Below, in pieces: positions 1-6,343 of a DNA stretch of 64,000 bases (within the stretch, counting starts at the first letter, position 1; each line of letters opens with the position of its first letter). Made by a program: the position numbers and the translations under genes. The DNA comes from Candidatus Uhrbacteria bacterium (lineage in GTDB: Bacteria; Patescibacteriota; Patescibacteriia; 2-12-FULL-60-25). A model generated the notes under the pieces. The model searched no databases. It saw nothing but the letters and a program-made list of their open reading frames with translations, and was not told where the DNA came from. Location: positions 1 to 64,000 of the forward strand of contig JADZEJ010000002.1 of assembly GCA_020850575.1 (NCBI GenBank). Reading direction: 5' to 3'.

Positions 1-29
1 AAATTAAGGATCGAACCGTACTTTTTGAG

Positions 30-107
30 CCACGCGGAGCGTGGAAAAACCTTTTGGATTCGGGAATTTTTGGCGGGAATGCGTTTGTGTCGCGCCTGCG
101 GCGCGAC
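30..107. repeat. pair of short GC-rich hairpins
   Basis: Two perfect GC-rich inverted repeats lie in an otherwise AT-rich non-coding stretch: CCACGC/GCGTGG (30-35 and 39-44, loop of 3) and GTCGCGCC/GGCGCGAC (89-96 and 100-107, loop of 3). They resemble short REP-like palindromes. Neither is followed by a clear T-tract in the direction of a neighbouring gene, so I do not call them terminators. Positions 1-140 hold nothing else I can identify. Confidence 0.4.
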
Positions 108-140
108 CCCATTTCGGCTTCCGATTCGGATTTTCAATTT

Positions 141-230
141 TGGCGGAGAGGGCGAGATTCGAACTCGCGGTAACCTTACAGCTACGACAGATTTCAAGTC
201 TGTTGCTTTAGACCACTCAGCCACCTCTCC
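141..230 (-). tRNA. tRNA-Ser (anticodon UGA), CCA encoded
   Basis: Read on the minus strand, the acceptor stem GGAGAGG pairs with the 3' CTCTCC, and a genomic CCA follows the discriminator G. The anticodon stem ACAGA/TCTGT encloses the loop CTTGAAA, which gives anticodon TGA and so decodes UCA-type serine codons. A long variable arm is present, as expected for serine tRNA, and the T arm contains GTTCGAATC. The gene stands alone and faces away from the next plus-strand gene. Confidence 0.95.
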
Positions 231-355
231 AGGTGGAGCATTTCTCATCTTGAAAAATGTGGTCGTAGCTTATCAATTCTTGTTCATTAAATCAAGTACA
301 AATTAGAACAAAAAATATCGGTTTAGTTAGAATCTACACAGTCATAGAACTAAAA

Positions 356-364
356 TGGTATACT
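356..364 (+). promoter_or_regulatory. extended -10 promoter element
   Basis: The sequence TGGTATACT is an extended -10 (TGn plus TATACT). It lies 8 nt before the ATG at 373, so transcription should begin at or next to the start codon. I see no good -35 box, which is usual for extended -10 promoters. Confidence 0.55.
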
Positions 365-372
365 GGTATTAT

Positions 373-879
373 ATGCCTTACACTAAAGAATTTTTAGAAG
401 AAATGGCGTCTGCTCAAGATACTTTTGTTTGGGAATCTCCGCTTTGGGAAGCACATCCGCGAAGTTCACGTTGGTATTGGTGGATGGCTTTGGTGGTGGT
501 TCTTTTTTTTGGATATGCGTTGTTTACAGCCAATTATCTGTTTGCTTTTATCGTCATTTTAACCGGTATTATTCTTGTTTTGGCTGGAAATGAAGCTCCA
601 CGTCGAGGTTTGGTTCAAATTGGTCATAACGGAATCGTGTATGATGGCACTTTTTATCTTTACGAAAAAATTCATGATTTTGCGCTCGTCTATCAGCCTC
701 CAGAGCTAAAATTGCTTTACATACAGCCGAAAAATGCTTTAAAGCCGCGTTTACGCATTGAATTAGAAGACCAGGACCCAATTTTACTCAGGAATCATTT
801 AAAGACATATATTGATGAGAACACGGTCTTGCGCGGAGAGCATTATTCTGATATATTCGCTCGACTATTGAAGCTTTAA
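373..879 (+). CDS. small membrane protein with two TM helices, unknown function
   Basis: I do not recognise the family. The 168-residue protein begins with a short cytoplasmic stretch rich in aromatic residues. Two closely spaced hydrophobic helices follow (about residues 37-75, around MALVVVLFFGYALFTANY and the next segment), then a hydrophilic beta-rich domain of about 90 residues. This tail resembles a PH-like or bPH domain on a membrane hairpin, but that is a guess from the hydropathy layout. An upstream in-frame ATG at 355 overlaps a TATACT box, so I prefer the ATG at 373, which sits 8 nt behind that box. The tRNA-Arg gene follows 27 nt later on the same strand. Confidence 0.75.
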   Translation: MPYTKEFLEEMASAQDTFVWESPLWEAHPRSSRWYWWMALVVVLFFGYALFTANYLFAFIVILTGIILVLAGNEAPRRGLVQIGHNGIVYDGTFYLYEKIHDFALVYQPPELKLLYIQPKNALKPRLRIELEDQDPILLRNHLKTYIDENTVLRGEHYSDIFARLLKL

Positions 880-906
880 GGATGTACCTGAGCTTATATA
901 AGTTAA

Positions 907-983
907 GCAGCCGTAGCTCAGCTGGATAGAGCGCCTCCCTGCGAAGGAGGAGGTCAGACGTTCGAATCGTCTCGGCTGCACCA
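907..983 (+). tRNA. tRNA-Arg (anticodon GCG), CCA encoded
   Basis: The acceptor stem GCAGCCG/CGGCTGC is perfect and CCA is encoded. The anticodon stem CCTCC/GGAGG encloses the loop CTGCGAA, giving anticodon GCG for arginine CGC/CGU. Most bacteria use an ACG anticodon that is edited to inosine by TadA, so a G34 tRNA-Arg is unusual. D and T arms are normal (TTCGAAT in the T loop). A terminator hairpin follows directly. Confidence 0.95.
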
Positions 984-987
984 CAAG

Positions 988-1010
988 AACTCCGTAAAAA
1001 CGGAGTTTTT
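988..1010 (+). terminator. intrinsic terminator after tRNA-Arg
   Basis: AACTCCGT and ACGGAGTT form a perfect 8-bp stem around a short A-rich loop, and a T-run follows on the plus strand. It begins 5 nt after the tRNA. On the minus strand no T-run follows, so it probably serves only the tRNA. Confidence 0.85.
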
Positions 1011-1039
1011 GTTATGCAGTTATTTAGATTCATTATAAC

Positions 1040-2581
1040 TTAAGCGTTTTGGATGTGTAAGATATGATCTAATCTAAAACTTCGTTCAGATTGACGCAGT
1101 TCACAAAATGCATACACAACAAGGTAGGGGACTGTACCGGAGATGTTTTTTTTAATTTTACTTGGGAGGATAATGCGTTCAGTTTTTTCATTTTTCGATG
1201 TAAGGTAGATAATTTTGAGCCTTTGTTTTGATTCAATCATTTTATGCAAAAGATCTTTTTTTTGAATTTCATTTAACTCCGTTTCAGAATCAGGTTCTTT
1301 GAGTGACGATAAAAATTGAATGATGGATGGGTTAAGCTTGATATCACTCAGGTAAACAGGTTGCATAAGTGAAATACCTTCGAAAGAACGACAACGACTG
1401 AGTGCGACATAGGTTTGACCTGAGGTAAAAGCGCCGTTTCCCAGATCTATTGTGACATGGTCAAATGTTTTTCCTTGACTCTTATGAATAGTTATCGCCC
1501 AAGCTAATTTAAGAGGGATTTGGGTAAAGCTTCCGATTTTTTCTTGATCAAGCGTTTTTGTCTCTTCATTGAACGTGCTTCGATACATATTCCACGTGTG
1601 ATTTGTGACATTGATCAAGATGCCGTTATCCAGTTTTACCGTGACTAATGGCGTCGGTTCCATAGTACAGGCGATTACAAGCCCTAAACTTCCATTTACA
1701 AAACGACCTTGTGGATCATTAGCAATACACATTACGCGTGCACCTATTTTGAGTTTCATTGTGCACTCTGTCGGCATTTCTATATCTGAACAGACTCCGT
1801 GAGAAGTACTTTCAAAAAAGAAGGTTCTTCCAGAGAGTTGATTGAGATGTTGTAGATTTATTTTTTCAGCCGAAACATTGATTGTTGTAAGAATAATGGT
1901 TTGTTCCGGTGTTTTTGCGTGAAGACGTTGGTTCAATAATTTTAATTTTTTTTCAGAGATACTTTGATCACGAACGGCATTTAAGAGTGAGATGAAAGAG
2001 ATATCGGATTGTCGGTAGACTTTTTCGAGTTCAATACAGGTAATATCTCCTGTAGCGATAAGACGTTTGACGACATGTGAAGAAAAAAAATAGGGAGTTT
2101 CGTACATTTGTAAGAATGCTTTTTTTTCTTGAGTGGTGAGAATGGGTGGAAGTTGATAGAGATCACCGATGACGACAATGCGTAATCCACCAAACGGACG
2201 TTTATTGCGTCTGACCCCGCGCATAAAGTTGTCGATACAGTCGAGGAGATCAGCGCGAACCATTGAAATTTCATCAATTATTAAAATATCCGCTTTTTGG
2301 TAAATTTTGTTTTTGATTGATATGCAGCCTTTACGATAGGCTTCATTCGCCGTGATACCAGGTACAAAATGAAAAAAACGATGAATGGTTTCGCCTTGAA
2401 CATTTATTGCAGCGATGCCAGTTGGCGCTAATACCGGAGCAATTAATTTTGTTTGTTCTCGAAAGTGATTAAGAAGGGTACTTTTTCCTGTTCCGGCGCG
2501 GCCTGTAATAAAAGTAAAAGGACCGCCATGTTGCATGAGTTTGAAAGCCTTATCGAATTGTGCTGTACGTGACAAGCGCAT
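1040..2581 (-). CDS. PIF1/RecD-like superfamily 1B helicase with C-terminal WYL domain
   Basis: This 513-residue protein is a DNA helicase of the PIF1 type. The Walker A motif GRAGTGKST is at residues 27-35. Walker B (IIDEISMV) lies near 100, QLPPI follows, and the late motifs IHKSQGKTFDHV and VALSRCRSFEG lie near 365-400. The last 70 or so residues (QRLKIIYLT through SFRLDHI) match a WYL domain, a nucleic-acid or ligand-sensing beta-sheet module known from transcription regulators and some helicases. That fusion suggests the helicase is controlled by, or targeted through, the WYL part. A TATAGT box 6 nt before the ATG supports this start and a leaderless mRNA. The gene is not in an evident operon. 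Confidence 0.9.
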   Translation of the reverse strand: MRLSRTAQFDKAFKLMQHGGPFTFITGRAGTGKSTLLNHFREQTKLIAPVLAPTGIAAINVQGETIHRFFHFVPGITANEAYRKGCISIKNKIYQKADILIIDEISMVRADLLDCIDNFMRGVRRNKRPFGGLRIVVIGDLYQLPPILTTQEKKAFLQMYETPYFFSSHVVKRLIATGDITCIELEKVYRQSDISFISLLNAVRDQSISEKKLKLLNQRLHAKTPEQTIILTTINVSAEKINLQHLNQLSGRTFFFESTSHGVCSDIEMPTECTMKLKIGARVMCIANDPQGRFVNGSLGLVIACTMEPTPLVTVKLDNGILINVTNHTWNMYRSTFNEETKTLDQEKIGSFTQIPLKLAWAITIHKSQGKTFDHVTIDLGNGAFTSGQTYVALSRCRSFEGISLMQPVYLSDIKLNPSIIQFLSSLKEPDSETELNEIQKKDLLHKMIESKQRLKIIYLTSKNEKTERIILPSKIKKNISGTVPYLVVYAFCELRQSERSFRLDHILHIQNA

Positions 2582-2587
2582 TTTTGT

Positions 2588-2593
2588 ACTATA
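2588..2593 (-). promoter_or_regulatory. -10 box of the PIF1-WYL gene
   Basis: On the minus strand TATAGT is followed by six bases (ACAAAA) and then the ATG at 2581. The predicted transcription start coincides with the first base of the start codon. Confidence 0.5.
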
Positions 2594-2640
2594 ATTGTTA
2601 GGCTACAATTTGTCAGCTTTTTGTACTGTTATTATTGGAT

Positions 2641-3171
2641 ATGGAATACATTGCTTTTTTGCGTGGGATTAATGTTAGTGGAAATCATCGGATTAAAATG
2701 ACGGATTTGAAGTCTGCTTTTGAGAGTTTAGGTTGTATGCATGTCCAAACCGTTTTAGCGAGTGGGAATGTTCGGTTCTCAATAGAGAAGGAATCGGCTC
2801 CCGTATTAACTCGGCGAATTGAAGCTTGTTTAGAAAAGACTTTTGGCTTTTCGATTCCTATTCTTCTTCGATCTAGGAAAGACATTCAGAAATTAATCGC
2901 CCGTGAACCATTTAAGAAAATTAAGGTGACACCGGAAACTCGTCTGCATGTCACATTTTTGACTAAACCGGGGAAAGGTTCATTGAAAGCTCCATATCGT
3001 TCAAAAGATGGAGACTTTCAGATTCTTGAGGTAAATGAAAATGAGATTCTTTCGGCGCTTATTTTGTCTGATGGATGGAAAACGACGGATGCAATGGATA
3101 TTATGTTGAAGGAATTTGGAAATACGGTGACTACCAGAAATTGGAATACAGTGTGCAAAATGATCGCATAA
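2641..3171 (+). CDS. DUF1697 family protein
   Basis: The 176-residue product starts MEYIAFLRGINVSG and contains VLASGNVRFS near residue 40. Both are signature stretches of the DUF1697 family, whose biochemical role is unknown. Length is typical and the fold appears complete. An upstream in-frame TTG at 2635 would add two residues, but the ATG aligns with the family start. The YdeI-like gene begins 5 nt after the stop, so the two are probably co-transcribed. The promoter region is shared with the divergent PIF1-WYL gene within about 59 bp. Confidence 0.85.
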   Translation: MEYIAFLRGINVSGNHRIKMTDLKSAFESLGCMHVQTVLASGNVRFSIEKESAPVLTRRIEACLEKTFGFSIPILLRSRKDIQKLIAREPFKKIKVTPETRLHVTFLTKPGKGSLKAPYRSKDGDFQILEVNENEILSALILSDGWKTTDAMDIMLKEFGNTVTTRNWNTVCKMIA

Positions 3172-3176
3172 TTTAT

Positions 3177-3764
3177 ATGACAAGTTTATTAGTAAATAAA
3201 GAACTTCCAGTAAAAGCATTCTCTTCATCACAGGATTTTCGGTTATGGTTAAAGAAAAATCATGCAAAGAGCGATGGTATTTGGCTGCGTTTTTATAAAA
3301 AGCATTCAGGAAAAAAGACGATAACATACGATGAAGCGTTGGATGAAGCATTGTGTTTTGGCTGGATTGACAGTCAAAAGAAATCTTATGATGCGGATTC
3401 ATTTATTCAACGTTTTTCACCTAGACGATCACGAAGTATTTGGTCTGAACGAAATACTTTGCACATCGAACGTTTGATTAAAGATAAACGTATGATGGCT
3501 TCAGGTTTTGCTCAAGTCGAACAAGCAAAGAAAGACGGGCGATTTGCACAAGCTTATGCGTCGCAACGTAATGCAGTTATCCCAGCGGACTTACATAAAG
3601 AAATAGATTCAGATCCAAAATTGAAGTCTTTTGTTGCAAGTTTGAGTCGTTCTAATGTTCATGCGATTTCATTTCGATTACATACAGCCAAAAAACCAGA
3701 AACTCGTGAAAGACGTTTCCGGTTAATTATGGAGATGTTAAAACGCGGTGAAGCCTTTTATTAA
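3177..3764 (+). CDS. YdeI/OmpD-associated family protein
   Basis: This 195-residue protein matches the YdeI/OmdA family by LWLKKNHAKSDGIWLRFYKK, the motif ALCFGWIDSQKKS near residue 60, and RFSPRRSRSIWSERN after it. Family members are linked to stress or antimicrobial-peptide protection in some bacteria, but no activity is established. The reading frame extends upstream into the preceding gene; I chose the ATG at 3177 because it leaves a 5-nt gap and begins close to the conserved domain. The C-terminus (ETRERRFRLIMEMLKRGE) is the usual basic helix. It converges on a minus-strand gene after 6 nt with no visible terminator between them. Confidence 0.85.
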   Translation: MTSLLVNKELPVKAFSSSQDFRLWLKKNHAKSDGIWLRFYKKHSGKKTITYDEALDEALCFGWIDSQKKSYDADSFIQRFSPRRSRSIWSERNTLHIERLIKDKRMMASGFAQVEQAKKDGRFAQAYASQRNAVIPADLHKEIDSDPKLKSFVASLSRSNVHAISFRLHTAKKPETRERRFRLIMEMLKRGEAFY

Positions 3765-3770
3765 TGATTT

Positions 3771-4136
3771 CTATAATAGTTTCATTACTTTTCCATGAGC
3801 ATAGGCTATCTCCGGTGACTCTTGGAGTGCTACGAGGTATTTTTCAGTGAAAGATACATTTTTCTCGTTCGCAGTGAGAAGATTTTTTATTGACTTTTTT
3901 ATTTCAAAATCTTGTTTTTGATTTTCTTCTTTTTCCAAACCATCTGTTGTAACGATTGCCTCCGACAAGATTCTTAACCAAGCGAATGTCGGGTGTTTCA
4001 TGACAATATCAAGATAGGTATACGGATTATCTATTTTTCCATACAGTACTTCGTATTTTCGTTTTTCAAATTCAAGCAATGCTTTGTGAAGTTCGAGTAA
4101 TTCAATATGAATCTGGTTAAGTGATTTTGAAGACAT
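3771..4136 (-). CDS. hypothetical helical protein downstream of pirin
   Basis: I do not recognise this 121-residue protein. It is predicted to be mostly alpha-helical and cytoplasmic, with no signal peptide or membrane segment. The motif HPTFAWLRILSEAIV in the middle and charged helices on both sides suggest a small bundle. It begins 1 nt after the pirin stop codon, so it is almost certainly the second gene of a pirin operon under the same MarR-controlled promoter. It may therefore take part in the same stress or redox response, which is inference from context only. Confidence 0.75.
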   Translation of the reverse strand: MSSKSLNQIHIELLELHKALLEFEKRKYEVLYGKIDNPYTYLDIVMKHPTFAWLRILSEAIVTTDGLEKEENQKQDFEIKKSIKNLLTANEKNVSFTEKYLVALQESPEIAYAHGKVMKLL

Positions 4137-4137
4137 A

Positions 4138-5022
4138 TCAATTTTTTGTGTTTATTGTTCCAAAACGACCGTTTCGATAGTCGGTAATGGCTTCTAGGAT
4201 TTCTTTTTCGGTATTCATGACGAATGGACCATAGCGTGCTATCGGTTCGTTAAGTGGTTCGCCTGCTAGTACAATCATATTCAGTTTTTTTGTTGCGTTT
4301 GGTGCGGTTGCGATTTTTACATTTTCACCGTTTTTGGCAAAAATAACGATATCGCCTTCGGAAGCTTCTTCCATCTTTTCACCAAATTGACCCGATCCAT
4401 CAAGTATATAAGCAAAGACATTTGCCGTAGGAGAAAAATTTTGAAGAAAGACTCCTCCTGGCTGAATGTGCAAATGAAGATATGTGATTGGGATTCTAGT
4501 TTCAATTTGAGCCGATACACCAAAAATATTTCCGGCAATGACGGTCGCTTGTATTAATCCATCGGGTGAGGTGACCTTTGGAATCTTGTTGACAGAAATA
4601 TCTTGATATCGAGGCTTCATGCGCTTATCTTGTCGTGGGAGGTTGATCCATAATTGAATGCCATGCATTTTTCCACCGACAGCTTGGAATTCTTCGTCCG
4701 GCATTTCGGAGTGAATAATGCCATCGCCCGCCGTCATCCATTGAACATCCCCGGGTCCGATTATCCCTTTATTTCCGTGTGAGTCGGTGTGCTGCATGCG
4801 GCCAGAGAGCATGTATGTGACGGTTTCAAACCCACGATGCGGATGATCTGGTGCGCCTTGAGCCTCGCCGGGTCCATGTTCGGTTGGTCCCATTTCGTCT
4901 AAAAGCAAAAAAGGATCTATTTCAGGAATAGCATCCGTTGGGAAAGGTCGACGCACCTGGAAGCCTGAGCCTTCAAAGGTTTTTTTAGCAGCAAAAATAC
5001 GCTGAATGGTTCGGATAGACAT
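4138..5022 (-). CDS. pirin family cupin protein
   Basis: This 294-residue protein is a bicupin of the pirin family. The N-terminal cupin carries the metal-site segments APDHPHRGFETVTYM and MQHTDSHGNKG, then GDVQWMTAGDGIIHSEMP with the further His and Glu ligands. The second cupin (about residues 170-290) is more divergent, as is usual. Some pirins bind iron and act as quercetin dioxygenases or redox sensors; the activity here is unknown. I use the ATG at 5022 rather than the upstream TTG, which lies in the operator. A promoter TTGACA-18-TATATT ends 18 nt before it. The gene is divergent from a marR gene that probably represses both. Confidence 0.92.
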   Translation of the reverse strand: MSIRTIQRIFAAKKTFEGSGFQVRRPFPTDAIPEIDPFLLLDEMGPTEHGPGEAQGAPDHPHRGFETVTYMLSGRMQHTDSHGNKGIIGPGDVQWMTAGDGIIHSEMPDEEFQAVGGKMHGIQLWINLPRQDKRMKPRYQDISVNKIPKVTSPDGLIQATVIAGNIFGVSAQIETRIPITYLHLHIQPGGVFLQNFSPTANVFAYILDGSGQFGEKMEEASEGDIVIFAKNGENVKIATAPNATKKLNMIVLAGEPLNEPIARYGPFVMNTEKEILEAITDYRNGRFGTINTKN

Positions 5023-5040
5023 ATTATAATTTCTGATTTC

Positions 5041-5077
5041 AATATACTTGACAAGTAGTTGATATGTCAAGTAGTAT
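5041..5077. promoter_or_regulatory. overlapping divergent promoters with MarR-type operator
   Basis: An inverted repeat ACTTGACA (5046-5053) and TGTCAAGT (5065-5072) is centred at 5059. Each arm contains a perfect TTGACA -35 box. Plus strand: TTGACA 5048-5053, 18-nt spacer, TAGTAT 5072-5077, then 10 nt to the marR ATG. Minus strand: TTGACA 5070-5065, 18-nt spacer, TATATT 5046-5041, then 18 nt to the pirin ATG. The two promoters are exact mirror images, and ACTTGACAAGT is itself a typical MarR half-palindrome pair. A protein bound here would block both promoters. Confidence 0.8.
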
Positions 5078-5087
5078 CATTTACTAT

Positions 5088-5510
5088 ATGAACTCTACTT
5101 CCATTCAACCTAGCTTGACTTTTGTTTTAGCGCTCTCACGCTTACACGTTATTATGTCACGTAAAGGTTTTTTAAGTTTAGGTTATTCCGATTTTGTTAT
5201 CCTGCATTATTTAGCTCATGCACCTGAGGAAAAAATGCGCCGTATTGATTTAGCAGACCGTGTTGGTCTGACGGCATCCGGTATTACACGTATGCTTCTC
5301 CCGATGGAGAAGATTGGTTTAGTGGAACGTGAAACACACCCAACCGATGCCAGAGTAAGTTTTGTTGTTTTAGCGAAAGGCGGAAAGCGTTTATATGCAG
5401 AATCACTTGAATCAGTTGAACTGATGGCTGAGAATATTACCGAAGGTATTTCCGTGAAAGAATTACGACTCTTGGAAGCTGTTTTGCGGAATGCGGGCGA
5501 TCGTTTATAA
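5088..5510 (+). CDS. MarR family transcriptional regulator
   Basis: The 140-residue protein has the MarR winged-helix layout: an N-terminal dimer helix, then the DNA-binding helix RIDLADRVGLTASGITRMLL (about residues 57-76). The wing follows (VERETHPTDARVSFVVLAKGGKRL), ending in a C-terminal helix. The wing sequence THPTDARVSFV is diagnostic. I use the ATG at 5088; the upstream ATG at 5064 falls inside the promoter and would be transcribed only if initiation were much farther upstream. The operator between this gene and pirin contains matched arms, so autorepression and control of pirin are likely. No cysteine occurs in the region where OhrR-type oxidant sensors carry one, so a ligand-sensing type is more likely. 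Confidence 0.92.
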   Translation: MNSTSIQPSLTFVLALSRLHVIMSRKGFLSLGYSDFVILHYLAHAPEEKMRRIDLADRVGLTASGITRMLLPMEKIGLVERETHPTDARVSFVVLAKGGKRLYAESLESVELMAENITEGISVKELRLLEAVLRNAGDRL

Positions 5511-5543
5511 GCGTATTTCCATCTAAAGAGGGTTGTGATATCG

Positions 5544-5549
5544 TATAAT
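5544..5549 (+). promoter_or_regulatory. consensus -10 box, leaderless start
   Basis: A perfect TATAAT is followed by exactly six bases (TTACCT) and then the ATG at 5556. Initiation at the normal distance would place +1 on the A of the start codon. No Shine-Dalgarno sequence fits between them. Confidence 0.6.
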
Positions 5550-5555
5550 TTACCT

Positions 5556-6305
5556 ATGTTGCTTATACGATATATTGTTTATGTGTGTTTTGTTCTTTGT
5601 TTTTTTACGTTTATTCGATTACCTGTTCAAGCTGGAGAGGTTCCCGCATCAAAGTGTGTTACCGCCCGTACGATTAATTCGCATGCTGCAGTTACAGCGC
5701 GTTTTGAAAAAGATATCGCTCCCTATTTGAAGAACGAAAAAGCAGCCGGTGTGATAAAGGCATATCGTGATGCAGTTGATGTATCTTGGGATGCCATGAA
5801 GCAGCCATACTGTGGTTTTGGAGTATACGGCATTGCCTCTGCAGTGAAGTCATATACAAAAAGTACGGATAGAGCACGTTTGGCTTTTATAGAAGGTATT
5901 AAGCTTATCTCGAAAGCAGTATCAACTAAGACAGCATTTATTGCGACTCTTGCCGTTCCTGCCGCCGATTCCGGAAAGATTGAAGAACGGGTCAGTGCAC
6001 CAGCTGTAACGCCAGTAATTGTTAAAACAGCTATTTCCGCTAAGGATACACCGAAAAAAACGATACATATTCCACGTGGCTTAGTCCGTGGCATGCGAGG
6101 TGATCACGTGTCCGCATTACAAGCTTTTTTGGCTTCATATTTTCATATTGAAGACGCATCTTCGATTCAAACCGGTTATTTTGGATCGAAAACTAAAGCT
6201 TATTTGATCAGATATCAAATGGAGAAGGGGATTATTACGAATGAACATTCGCCGGGTGCAGGACAAGTCGGCCCAAGGACTGAAGAGAAAATAAATTCTA
6301 ATTAA
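5556..6305 (+). CDS. secreted protein with C-terminal peptidoglycan-binding domain
   Basis: The 249-residue protein starts with a hydrophobic signal peptide ending near LPVQAGE, so it is exported. A helical middle region follows, then a linker. From about residue 175 a PG_binding_1-like domain follows, with GMRGDHVSALQAFL, TGYFGSKTKAYLIRYQ and GQVGPRTEEKIN as the three repeated helices. Such domains anchor proteins to peptidoglycan, and no catalytic domain is visible. Its role may be cell-wall attachment. The ATG at 5556 is supported by TATAAT 6 nt upstream; a GTG farther upstream overlaps that box. The stop codon lies in the first arm of a terminator shared with the convergent RND operon. 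Confidence 0.8.
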   Translation: MLLIRYIVYVCFVLCFFTFIRLPVQAGEVPASKCVTARTINSHAAVTARFEKDIAPYLKNEKAAGVIKAYRDAVDVSWDAMKQPYCGFGVYGIASAVKSYTKSTDRARLAFIEGIKLISKAVSTKTAFIATLAVPAADSGKIEERVSAPAVTPVIVKTAISAKDTPKKTIHIPRGLVRGMRGDHVSALQAFLASYFHIEDASSIQTGYFGSKTKAYLIRYQMEKGIITNEHSPGAGQVGPRTEEKINSN

Positions 6306-6343
6306 CTAAAAACCCTCAATATATTATGAGGGTTTTTAGTTAA
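6302..6343. terminator. bidirectional terminator containing both stop codons
   Basis: Arms 6302-6318 and 6327-6343 form a perfect 17-bp stem rich in A-T at its base with a CCCTCA/TGAGGG core and an 8-nt loop. T-runs occur on both strands. The plus-strand stop codon (6303-6305) and the minus-strand RND stop codon (6340-6342) both lie inside the stem. Confidence 0.9.

Noticed and set aside
788-1033. Open frame on the minus strand across the tRNA-Arg gene
   Set aside because: It overlaps a tRNA and a real gene and resembles the usual antisense-of-tRNA frame; no protein similarity.
3001-3402. 133-codon minus-strand frame opposite the DUF1697 and YdeI-like genes
   Set aside because: Antisense to two well-supported genes and without a ribosome site.
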